Assembly (NCBI GenBank): GCA_913047795.1
Contig: CAJWTS010000044.1
Coordinates: forward strand, 1-34,187
From: an uncultured Verrucomicrobiota bacterium
GTDB taxonomy: Bacteria > Verrucomicrobiota > Kiritimatiellia > CAJWTS01
Length of the DNA: 34,187 nt
Direction of reading: 5' to 3'
A program made the translations under genes and the position numbers. The notes beneath the pieces are model-generated. The model saw nothing but the letters and a program-made list of their open reading frames with translations, was not told where the DNA came from and did no database searches. This document shows, piece after piece, positions 1-7,583 of this stretch (the stretch's first letter is position 1; each line of letters starts with the position of its first letter).

Positions 1-1346
1 TTGCGCTCCACCCTGCAATCCAGGACCAGCGCCTTTGCTCCGTGCAACTGAACACCACCGCCGGATTCCTTTGCTGCATTTAACCTGACCACTGAAGATG
101 CGAGAGTGCCGCGTGTGACACTGACTCCACCACCTGTCAGCATGGCGGTATTCTCGAAAATCATACAGTCACGCACGCTCTCGCCGTCCAGCCAGACCCC
201 GCCGCCCCGTGGCGCGGTGTTCGTGGCGATTGTCGACGACCCCAGGCGGCCGTTTCCTTCAACAACGACGCCTCCGCCATTCTGGGACGCAGAGTTGAGC
301 GTGACGGCACACTTCTCGACATTCCCGATTTTCAGGCAATAGACGCCGCCACCGGATTCGGCCAGGTTCCGATAGAGTTTGGAATTACGAATCGTGCCCG
401 CCTCAACCACGGCACCACCGCCATGGTGTGCAGCCACATTCTGCCGGATTTCGAATCCCTGCACGACCCCTCCTGCCACGACGATACCCGCACCGTTCGG
501 CGCCCGGTTGGACACCACTGTGCAATTCTTCGCGAAGGTGGCGCCGCCGCCTTCGCCGCCGTTAAAAAAGATGCCGCCACCAAACTTGGCTCGATTCGTC
601 GCGACCAGGCAATCCGATACAAAGCCTCGGTCGGAATACAGCGCGCCGCCCGACTCGAGCGCCGTATTGAAAGTCAGATCACAATCTCTAATTGTGGCCA
701 AATCCGCAACGAAGACGCCGCCACCGGATTCGGCCGAATTCCCGTCGACGACGCAATCGATCACCCGTGTATCCTGACCAGTCGCATAAATGGCCCCACC
801 GCTTATGTACGCCGCGTTCTGAATGAAGACGCAGTTGCTTAGCGTCGCACCGGTCGTGACGTACGCACCACCACCATTACCATTGTCTCCCTCGGCGGCG
901 GTAAAGCCGTCCTTGATCGTAAACCCGATGACGGTCGCTTTCGCCGCGGCATATAGTCCCCGAGTCGCACCGGGTCCGTAGTTTCCGGTTCGCTCGTCAA
1001 CCTGCCCCAAGATGATCGTCTCCTTTGGACCATCAATGCTGCGCAGCGTGATGGCGCCCTTGATCATCGCCCGGTTCTTCAAAGCCTTTCGTTTTGAAGA
1101 ACGTCCCCCGGAATCGTACACGCCTTTCGTAACCAGTACGGTATCGCCCGCCTTAGCGACATCGAGAGCACTCTGAATGTCCTTCGATGCCGTTTTCAGG
1201 GTCTTGAAGGGCTTCTTGTGGTCGCCCTTTGGCGTGACGTAAATCGTCGCGGACCACGCACTTGAGGCGCAGACCAGAAGCAGCGCCGCGGCACGGCTTC
1301 GAAACCGCGCCAGCGTGAACCTCGGACCATTAAATCTATCGTGCAT
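1..1346 (-). CDS. POMP-repeat beta-helix surface protein, second copy (3' end beyond window)
   Basis: The minus-strand frame is open from an ATG at 1344-1346 to the left edge (at least 448 codons, no stop), so the C-terminus lies outside the window. The N-terminus is a signal peptide with a hydrophobic stretch (AAALLLVCASSAWSA). Then comes a segment that matches the N-terminal cap of the protein at 2499-6569 almost position by position (shared RSIDGP, TGNYGPGA and GFTI), followed by short repeats with GGG turns. This is the right-handed beta-helix/POMP repeat architecture of secreted or surface proteins. The start is uncertain. The Shine-Dalgarno (AGGA) is 11 bases from this ATG, another in-frame ATG lies at 1356-1358, and the position equivalent to the paralogue's ATG reads ATC. 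It follows a broken LamG-like gene, repeating the gene order of the intact pair to the right. Its exact role is unknown; adhesion or surface display is an inference. Confidence 0.85.
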   Translation of the reverse strand, partial: MHDRFNGPRFTLARFRSRAAALLLVCASSAWSATIYVTPKGDHKKPFKTLKTASKDIQSALDVAKAGDTVLVTKGVYDSGGRSSKRKALKNRAMIKGAITLRSIDGPKETIILGQVDERTGNYGPGATRGLYAAAKATVIGFTIKDGFTAAEGDNGNGGGAYVTTGATLSNCVFIQNAAYISGGAIYATGQDTRVIDCVVDGNSAESGGGVFVADLATIRDCDLTFNTALESGGALYSDRGFVSDCLVATNRAKFGGGIFFNGGEGGGATFAKNCTVVSNRAPNGAGIVVAGGVVQGFEIRQNVAAHHGGGAVVEAGTIRNSKLYRNLAESGGGVYCLKIGNVEKCAVTLNSASQNGGGVVVEGNGRLGSSTIATNTAPRGGGVWLDGESVRDCMIFENTAMLTGGGVSVTRGTLASSVVRLNAAKESGGGVQLHGAKALVLDCRVER

Positions 1347-1431
1347 GGGTGATATCATCCTACTTCGGCCGAAACAGAAACTCTAGCATGACATGACCAG
1401 GAGTCCAAGATCACAAGCGCGAGTCCGGCTC

Positions 1432-1722
1432 CTAACGAAATTGAAATATCGTGCCAGGCCGCGGACGCGGTTCGAACCCGGTGTAATAGGAAGCGAGGAC
1501 ATTCTCGGGCTCCGCCATCCGATAGGCCCTGTAACGTATCTCGTCGAAATAGAAGCCCTTGTCGTCTGAGTTATCGTCGAACGCGGGCTCGAACTTAAGG
1601 CGATTGGTCAATTCCTGCGAAAAACCCCAATTGCATCGCGCACCTTCGTAGTAGGCACCGTATGTTCCCAGCAGGGCCCCGTCGAGGTAGTACGTCCAGT
1701 GTATCGTTCGTGCAGCCGTCGA
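1432..1722 (-). pseudogene. C-terminal fragment of duplicated LamG-like secreted protein
   Basis: The reverse complement encodes about 90 residues that align closely with the C-terminus of the intact protein at 6639-7526 (shared DGALLGTYGAYYEGARCNWG, FEPAFDDNSDDKGFYFDEIR and YYTGFEPRPRPG). It ends at a TAG at 1432-1434. Homology stops abruptly at about 1721-1722, so roughly two thirds of the gene, including the signal peptide, is missing. In addition, one extra base near 1703 (ATACACTGG against ATATCTGG in the intact copy) breaks the frame. It has no start codon or promoter of its own. Its position directly upstream of the POMP gene at 1-1346 mirrors the intact LamG-POMP pair, so it is best read as the remnant of a tandem duplication. 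Confidence 0.85.
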
Positions 1723-2491
1723 GACCTACGGCTCGATTCTCGCGCCCGAGTTATTCGGCAGTTCGGGCGGCGGTTACAAAGCCGGTGGCGCCATTCGGCT
1801 ACTCGTAGCCGGAAACGCAAACATCGACGGCTTCCTCAGCGCGAATGGACACAGCGGCGGCAACCGATCGGCAGCGGGCGGAAGCGTCTACCTGACCGCG
1901 TCCACGCTATCCGGTTCCGGCACCATATCGGCCAATGGGGCGGATGCATCGAATGCCAGCGGCGGCGGGCGCGCGGCCGTTCGACTGACAGGCGGCAACT
2001 TCGACGCCTTCGATGCTTCCGGCGGCACGATCCTGGCACTGGGCGGAAACAGAATCCAGGCCGCTCCGGGGACGGTCGCACGTATCGCTGGGAGCCGAGA
2101 AGTTATCATCGACGCCGGCAATCGTTCCACATCGACCGACACCACCCTGCCTCCCACTTTTTCCGGAAATTCAAATTACCCGGCAGCGACATACGGCTTC
2201 AGTGACAACCTTGCCAACGCTACCCTTATCCTCACCAACGACGCAGAGATGCTTTTGACCGCCGACATGAAGGTCGCGCGGCTGATCATTCCGTCCCTCC
2301 AGGAATCGCTCGACCTGGGCGAGCCCGGCGACACGCTCGAGCTGGTGACCATGACAATTAACGGCACGACGTACAACAAGACGGGTGTTTACACGACTAA
2401 CAGCTGGAAAGGCCTGCCGGTTCCGGCGAATGTGACAGGTAGCGGCGAGATAGTGATCGGGAATCGCGGAACGATCCTGATGTTTCAATAG
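1721..2491 (+). pseudogene. Headless C-terminal fragment of a glycine-rich secreted repeat protein
   Basis: A plus-strand frame is open for 257 codons, from the point where the LamG homology ends to a TAG at 2489-2491. No upstream start codon exists in frame: the preceding in-frame stop is at 1688-1690, inside the LamG fragment. The first internal ATG is only at 2249. The first 120 or so residues have the pattern GG-x-GGAIRL, ISANG, GGSVYL, LSGSGTISANG and GGGRAAVRL, which is typical of very large secreted repeat proteins of environmental bacteria. The rest resembles a C-terminal beta domain and ends in GTILMFQ, close to the GSVFIFQ end of the LamG-like protein. I read it as a 5'-truncated gene moved here by rearrangement. 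A misassembly at about 1721 would give the same picture. Expression is doubtful. Confidence 0.65.
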
Positions 2492-2498
2492 CCGGCGG

Positions 2499-5400
2499 TC
2501 ATCGGCGCCGGCGCCGCGGATTGAATTGGTAGGCGCCCATGTCGACACCCAGGATATCGTTCTTGTTTGAACTGCGCACCCGCGGTTTGCCATCCATATC
2601 CTGCACCTTAAGCATCCAAACCATCGGCGAACCCGCGCCAACGCAGAGCGACTTCGACATCAGCCGATAATCACCGCGCCGTGTGTCCACGAATTTGGGC
2701 TCACTCTGAATATTCCCAGGGCCATTCAGGGCCGGCACCGTGCAGGTGTATGCCGCCGCGAATACGTTCGAATGATTGGACGAAACCCTTTGCCGTGCTG
2801 TATTGAAGTAGACAATGCTGTTGCTGACAGACCCGACCTGGTACAGGCCGCCGCCGACTTCAGCTGCGGCATTTCCCGCGATCGTACAACTCTCAACGCA
2901 TGTTTCAGTCGATCCTACCCCGGAGACTCCGCCGCCTTCGTGACTTCTGTTCCCTGTCACGAGCGAATTCCGTAGCAATCCAAGTTTCATATGCACCCCA
3001 CCCCCGTATGTCGAGGCGGTGTTACGTCTAATTCGCAAGCGATCGGCCATCGGGAAACCTCCGTCGCCTAGCAGGCACACGCCACCGCCGATCATGCTGC
3101 TCGCATTACCTTCGACATCGCTGTCCGTGAGCAACCCGCCGTGCATCAATGCGCCGCCGCCCCGCGGGCCCATGTTCCCGCGTACGACGCAGTTTGTCAC
3201 CATCGCCCTCGCCGTCCGGATGGCAGCGCCTCCACCTCCGCTCTTCCAAGCGATGTTTCCGAGAATTTGGGTATCGCGTACGGACCCCTCGTCCACATAC
3301 ACGCCGCCTCCCTCATTGGTCGCCGCGTTCCCAGAGACAAAGCAGGCCATCGCATGACCTCCCTGCACATACACGCCGCCGCCCTCCATAGCGCCGTTCG
3401 TCATCATCCGGCTATCCACAAGCACTCCGTCGCCCATCAACGCAATACCGCCGCCCCAGTGATTCGCGCCGTTGCCGATCAGCGTGCAATTGCTTACGGA
3501 AAACTGGCCGAATACATGCAGCCCCCCACCGTCCGCTCCCGACGCGTTGTAGGTGAACAGCGAATCGAGAACGCGATCACTGTCGGTCATGTTCAGGCTC
3601 ACACCACCGCCATTCTCCGCGGCGTGGTTATTCGTTATGACACAATCCAGAATACTACCGCCGCTTGGCCCGTTCACACCCCCACCCGTACCTCCCGAAT
3701 GGTTGTTGGCTATGACACAATCGCGCAGCACGTTACCTGGATTATACAGACTGACACCTCCACCCCCATTGGTTGCCACGTTCCCCGTCACAATGAAGCG
3801 TTCGATCTTTGTTCTGCCGGTTACGGCCACTCCGCCGCCGTCCGTCGTTGCGCGATTGTCCTCGACCCGACAATCGCGCGCGACGACGGCTTCGATCCAC
3901 GCGCCCCCGCCTGACGAAGCCGTGTTCGAGGCAAGCAGGCAATCGACGAGTACCGAATCCGAGAACATGGCGGCGCCACCCCCGAAGTCGGTAGCGGAAT
4001 TATTCATAAACACGCAGTTGCTGACTGTTGCGCTGCGGTCGACCTGCACGCCACCCCCGCTTCGTGCCTGATTCCTGTAGAATTGCAGGCCCACGGCCTC
4101 TCCCGTGAGTATAGCCAGGCCGCCGCCGGTCGACGTCGCCCTGTTGAACGCAAACATGCTATCCCGGATTCGACCACTCTCCATGTACGCGCCGCCACCG
4201 TGATCCGCGGCGTTCAACCCGAAGCCGCATTTCACAATTTCTGCCTCGCCGTCGAAAACGTATGCACCGCCACCACGGATTTTTGCCATGTTATTGCTAA
4301 GGGAGGATCCGACCAGCTGTCCCCGGCGCAGGTAGACCCCACCGCCCTCACGCTTTGCCTCGTTCGCATGAATCTCGCAGTCCATGATACGCGCCTCGTC
4401 CAGCCAGATTCCGCCACCGTCACCTGAGCGATTGGTCGAAATCACCGAACCGACAACCAGGCCGCCCTCAGTCAGCATGATGCCGCCGCCGGTGTCGGTC
4501 GCGCGATTACCCACAACGTAGCAATTCGTCACCACGCCATCGTCCCGCAGGCTGATTCCACCGCCCATGCGGGCCTTGTTCTTCAGGAACGAGCAAGCCT
4601 CCAGACGCCCGCCCCGGCTCGCAATTGCACCTCCATCGGACGACGATTCGTTCTCTTCAAAGACAGACCCCTGGATCAGATTCTTACCACAGGCGACCGC
4701 GCCGCCAACATCAGCAGTGTTTCGGCGGAACGTCGACTTCCGAACAGTCGAATTCTCATCCGACAGCAGTAAGCCACCGCCCCGCTCCCCCGCCTTGTTG
4801 TCGATGAAGATCGACTCGACAACCGATCCCTTGTGCAGGTACACACCTCCGCCCCCGTCAGCTGCAACGTTCGCGACCAATTCATTGCGCCGTACGACAA
4901 CCCCGTCCAGCCACATGCCGGCACCCTCCGGCGCCGCGTTCGTGCCGGCCATGCTATCGACAACGATCCCGCCTAAAAGCGCCGCGATACCGCCGCCGCT
5001 GCTGAAGGCACGATTATTCACCGCAATACAGTTGCTCACGATGCCCCCGTTCGGCAGACAAATGCCCCCGCCCAAACCGGCCGAATTATTGTCGAACCGA
5101 CTGTCGAATACGCCGCCACCCTTGAGCAACACACCACCGCCCGAACCTTCCCGGTCCGTCTTGTTGCGGGTCACCACGGTCGATACAACCCGGCCGCGGA
5201 CGACCAAAATTCCTGCGCCGTTGGGCGCCTCGTTCCAATCCACCACGCAATCCCGGATCTCCGAGTCCCGACTGGTCGCGCCGATGCCGCCCCCGGACGC
5301 GCCCGCGGCATTCCGTCGCACGATCGACGAAACCAGGCTTCCCTTTTTGATACTGACGCCACCGCCCTCGCCCGCCGCTGTATTGAACTCGATCGTGCAG

Positions 5401-6569
5401 TCGCGCACCTCCTTTGCATTCAGCCACAGGCCGCCACCCGTGACGGCCGTATTGGTCGCAAGGGTCGATGACAGGACCGTGCCTTCCTCCTCTACGGCCA
5501 CACCGCCGCCAGATGTCGACACGCTGTTCGCGGTAACCTGGCACGACTTAATAACGCCCGTTCCAATGCAATGTGCCCCGCCGCCCCTAACGGCCGTATT
5601 CTCCCTGAGCCTCGAGCCATCGATTACGCCAGCCATGACAACTGCGCCACCGCCGTTGCCCTTTGCACGGTTCCGCGTAATGTCGCAATCCTGCAGCGAG
5701 CCGCCCGACACGACAACGCCCGCCCCCGTCTCGGCCTCGTTATTCACAACCTTGCACTCGCGAGCGAACGTCACGCGTTTGCCCTTACCGCCATCGAAAT
5801 ACATACCGCCCGCCGTGACCGCCCGATTGGCATCAATCACGCACTTCGACACGAAGCCCCGCTGCGCATACAGTCCGCCGCCGGATTCGATCCCCTCGTT
5901 CTGCTTCAGGACCGACTCGCGAATCGTAGCGAGTTCCATGATATATGCACCACCACCACGCTCCGCCGAATTACTGAAGGCCACGCAGTCGATGATCCTC
6001 GTATCCTCCCCACGCGCATAAACGCCACCGCCCTCAACATAGGCGGTATTCTCCATGAAGACGCAGTTGCTGATCGTCGCACCGGACAGCAGGAACGCAC
6101 CACCACCCCGACCCTTGTCTTCCTCGGTCGCCGTGTAGCCGCCCCTGATCGTGAACCCGGCAATCACCGCCTTATCGGCCGCGTAGACCCCACGATACGC
6201 ACCGGGCCCGTAATTGCCCGTACGCTTATCGGCTGCGCCGACGATGATCGTCTCTTCCGGGCCGTCGATGCTGCGCAACTCGACACCGCCCTTGATCATG
6301 ACACGGCTCATCAAGGCGCGGCGCTTTGGCCGGTCACCGCCGTTGCCGTAGACACCCCTTGCGACAAGAACCTTGTCGCCCGGCTTCGCCTCATCCAGCG
6401 CGGCCTGAATGTCGTTCGCCGCCGTCGCCAAATTCCTGAACGGCTTTTCATTGCTGCCCTTGGGCGCTACGAAGAGCGTTGCCGCATGCGCGGTGGTCCC
6501 GAATGCCAGAACGCCACAACAGACCAATCTCACCATGTAACTGTTCACAGGGGTAGTACCACGAATCAT
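2499..6569 (-). CDS. Giant POMP-repeat parallel beta-helix surface protein
   Basis: This is a 1356-residue secreted protein. The ATG at 6567-6569 is chosen because a GGAGG (minus strand, 6575-6579) precedes it by 5 bases; an ATG 48 bases further upstream lacks such a site. The order is: signal peptide ending near TTAHA; an N-terminal beta-helix cap (FVAPKGS, DIQAALDEAKPGD, VLVARGVYG); about 44 repeats by hand count, of roughly 24 residues, with the pattern N-x-A-x(2-4)-GGG-(x)n-DC/NC (chlamydial POMP type); then a closing segment (FVDTRRGDYRL, CVGAGSP, DMDGKPRV, DMGAYQF), like the choice-of-anchor-Q end of such proteins. It finishes with five arginines. I see no autotransporter barrel and no LPxTG or PEP-CTERM signal, so anchoring is unknown. 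It lies 69 bases downstream of the LamG-like gene, probably co-transcribed. Adhesion or substrate capture is inferred. Confidence 0.9.
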   Translation of the reverse strand: MIRGTTPVNSYMVRLVCCGVLAFGTTAHAATLFVAPKGSNEKPFRNLATAANDIQAALDEAKPGDKVLVARGVYGNGGDRPKRRALMSRVMIKGGVELRSIDGPEETIIVGAADKRTGNYGPGAYRGVYAADKAVIAGFTIRGGYTATEEDKGRGGGAFLLSGATISNCVFMENTAYVEGGGVYARGEDTRIIDCVAFSNSAERGGGAYIMELATIRESVLKQNEGIESGGGLYAQRGFVSKCVIDANRAVTAGGMYFDGGKGKRVTFARECKVVNNEAETGAGVVVSGGSLQDCDITRNRAKGNGGGAVVMAGVIDGSRLRENTAVRGGGAHCIGTGVIKSCQVTANSVSTSGGGVAVEEEGTVLSSTLATNTAVTGGGLWLNAKEVRDCTIEFNTAAGEGGGVSIKKGSLVSSIVRRNAAGASGGGIGATSRDSEIRDCVVDWNEAPNGAGILVVRGRVVSTVVTRNKTDREGSGGGVLLKGGGVFDSRFDNNSAGLGGGICLPNGGIVSNCIAVNNRAFSSGGGIAALLGGIVVDSMAGTNAAPEGAGMWLDGVVVRRNELVANVAADGGGGVYLHKGSVVESIFIDNKAGERGGGLLLSDENSTVRKSTFRRNTADVGGAVACGKNLIQGSVFEENESSSDGGAIASRGGRLEACSFLKNKARMGGGISLRDDGVVTNCYVVGNRATDTGGGIMLTEGGLVVGSVISTNRSGDGGGIWLDEARIMDCEIHANEAKREGGGVYLRRGQLVGSSLSNNMAKIRGGGAYVFDGEAEIVKCGFGLNAADHGGGAYMESGRIRDSMFAFNRATSTGGGLAILTGEAVGLQFYRNQARSGGGVQVDRSATVSNCVFMNNSATDFGGGAAMFSDSVLVDCLLASNTASSGGGAWIEAVVARDCRVEDNRATTDGGGVAVTGRTKIERFIVTGNVATNGGGGVSLYNPGNVLRDCVIANNHSGGTGGGVNGPSGGSILDCVITNNHAAENGGGVSLNMTDSDRVLDSLFTYNASGADGGGLHVFGQFSVSNCTLIGNGANHWGGGIALMGDGVLVDSRMMTNGAMEGGGVYVQGGHAMACFVSGNAATNEGGGVYVDEGSVRDTQILGNIAWKSGGGGAAIRTARAMVTNCVVRGNMGPRGGGALMHGGLLTDSDVEGNASSMIGGGVCLLGDGGFPMADRLRIRRNTASTYGGGVHMKLGLLRNSLVTGNRSHEGGGVSGVGSTETCVESCTIAGNAAAEVGGGLYQVGSVSNSIVYFNTARQRVSSNHSNVFAAAYTCTVPALNGPGNIQSEPKFVDTRRGDYRLMSKSLCVGAGSPMVWMLKVQDMDGKPRVRSSNKNDILGVDMGAYQFNPRRRRR

Positions 6570-6638
6570 ATCAACCTCCAGAAGGACATACAGTAGCCGA
6601 CGCGCCTGTGAATTCAAGCGCGGGAGACGCCCGTGTCA

Positions 6639-6928
6639 CTATTGAAAAATGAACACGCTTCCGGGCCGCGGACGCGGTTCGAAGCCCGTGTAGTACGACG
6701 CAAAGACGTTTTCGGGCTCCGCCATCCGATAGGCCTTGTAGCGAATCTCGTCGAAGTAGAAGCCCTTGTCGTCGGAGTTATCGTCGAAAGCAGGCTCGAA
6801 CTTAAGGCGATTGGTCAATTCCTGCGAATAACCCCAATTGCATCGCGCACCCTCATAGTACGCTCCATAGGTACCCAGTAGGGCCCCGTCGAGGTAGTAC
6901 GTCCAGATATCGTTCGTGCAGCCGTCGA
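6639..6928 (-). repeat. Intact copy of the duplicated segment (partner 1432-1722)
   Basis: The 3' third of the LamG-like gene here and the segment at 1432-1722 are near-identical over about 290 bases, in the same orientation and with the same downstream neighbour (a POMP gene). Differences are scattered substitutions plus one single-base insertion in the left copy. This marks a tandem duplication of the LamG-POMP unit with about 5.2 kb between copies. Confidence 0.8.
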
Positions 6929-7526
6929 AGAACTTTCCGACCATCCGGATCTCGTGCCAGTCATTGTCGACGGCTGTCGCCATATCAATCGACGTGGCGT
7001 CCCATCCGCTGTCCACAATGCTCTCGTAAGTACGCACGGTCACCCCCACCCCCGGCACGTTGATCAGATCCAGCACGTTCGAGGCGCGATCTGTTCCGTT
7101 CGTATTCCCGGCAATAACACGGATGCGCTGCGAGTTCGTATCCGGATTGAGGGCCTTGAACCAGAAGCTGACCTCGAAGACATCCGCCGCTGCCCCCAGG
7201 GAAGGCTCTCCGACCGCCACATGATCGGCAAGCGGAGGAGAGAACGGCGTCCCCTGCCCCGAGGAGCCATACCCACTTGAGAACCGCCACGAATTGCTCC
7301 CGACGTAGGCTTCCGCATCTGTAACCTCCTCCTCGCCGGGATCGTTGTTCGTAAACGTCGACTGGGCGCCGCCCGACCAGACTTCCGTCGGCGGCGCACC
7401 TGTCACCTGCGTGGCCAGGTTACCCTGATAAAAGCCGAAGCTTCGAACGTGTGGACCTGCAGCGACGACCGACTGGCCCGCCATCAGCAAAAGAACCATC
7501 GCATTCCGTATGGATTTCAAAGACAT
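6639..7526 (-). CDS. LamG-like (concanavalin A-like) secreted protein
   Basis: 295 residues. I chose the ATG at 7524-7526 because a GGAG (minus strand, 7534-7537) sits 7 bases upstream; an ATG 15 bases earlier has none. The signal peptide (IRNAMVLLLMAGQSVVA) is followed by a beta-sandwich-like sequence in which FEVSFWFKAL, WHEIRMVGKF and the FYFDEIRYK strand resemble LamG/ConA-like lectin folds. Such domains bind carbohydrate or protein ligands at the cell surface. The C-terminus is GSVFIFQ, preceded by YYTGFEPRPRP. It is the first gene of a likely two-gene transcript with the POMP protein downstream, and it is divergent from the sulfatase with only 57 bases between starts. The ligand is unknown. 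Confidence 0.75.
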   Translation of the reverse strand: MSLKSIRNAMVLLLMAGQSVVAAGPHVRSFGFYQGNLATQVTGAPPTEVWSGGAQSTFTNNDPGEEEVTDAEAYVGSNSWRFSSGYGSSGQGTPFSPPLADHVAVGEPSLGAAADVFEVSFWFKALNPDTNSQRIRVIAGNTNGTDRASNVLDLINVPGVGVTVRTYESIVDSGWDATSIDMATAVDNDWHEIRMVGKFFDGCTNDIWTYYLDGALLGTYGAYYEGARCNWGYSQELTNRLKFEPAFDDNSDDKGFYFDEIRYKAYRMAEPENVFASYYTGFEPRPRPGSVFIFQ

Positions 7527-7527
7527 T

Positions 7528-7565
7528 GAACGACTCCACATATTTTACCACATGAGGAGTCGTTC
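7528..7565. promoter_or_regulatory. Inverted repeat in the LamG/sulfatase divergent region
   Basis: Perfect 10-base arms, GAACGACTCC (7528-7537) and GGAGTCGTTC (7556-7565), are separated by 18 bases in a divergent intergenic region of only 57 bases. The left arm contains the probable Shine-Dalgarno of the LamG gene. A minus-strand TAAAAT (-10-like, 5/6 to consensus) lies in the loop at 7542-7547. The repeat could be a regulator operator or an RNA hairpin over the LamG ribosome site. No cognate regulator is visible in the window. Confidence 0.45.
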
Positions 7566-7583
7566 CAGCAAACCGGAGATCGA

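Noticed and set aside
106..842. Plus-strand ORFs with PPP motifs
   Set aside because: Same antisense effect over the second POMP gene, whose minus-strand frame is continuous here.
1364..1373. TTCGGCCGAA palindrome upstream of the second POMP gene
   Set aside because: Only 10 bases, GC-rich and not repeated upstream of the intact POMP gene, so probably chance.
1460..1485. T-loop-like GGTTCGAACCC suggesting a tRNA
   Set aside because: It lies within the LamG fragment coding sequence (GFEPRPR), and no acceptor or anticodon arm can be folded around it.
4567..6021. 484-residue plus-strand ORF rich in TPPP and APPP repeats
   Set aside because: It is the exact antisense of the GGG-turn repeats of the POMP gene; proline runs are the complement of the glycine codons. 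It has no ribosome site and no independent homology.
5571..6596. 341-residue plus-strand ORF
   Set aside because: Antisense of the POMP N-terminal region; its His/Arg-rich composition is typical of shadow frames.
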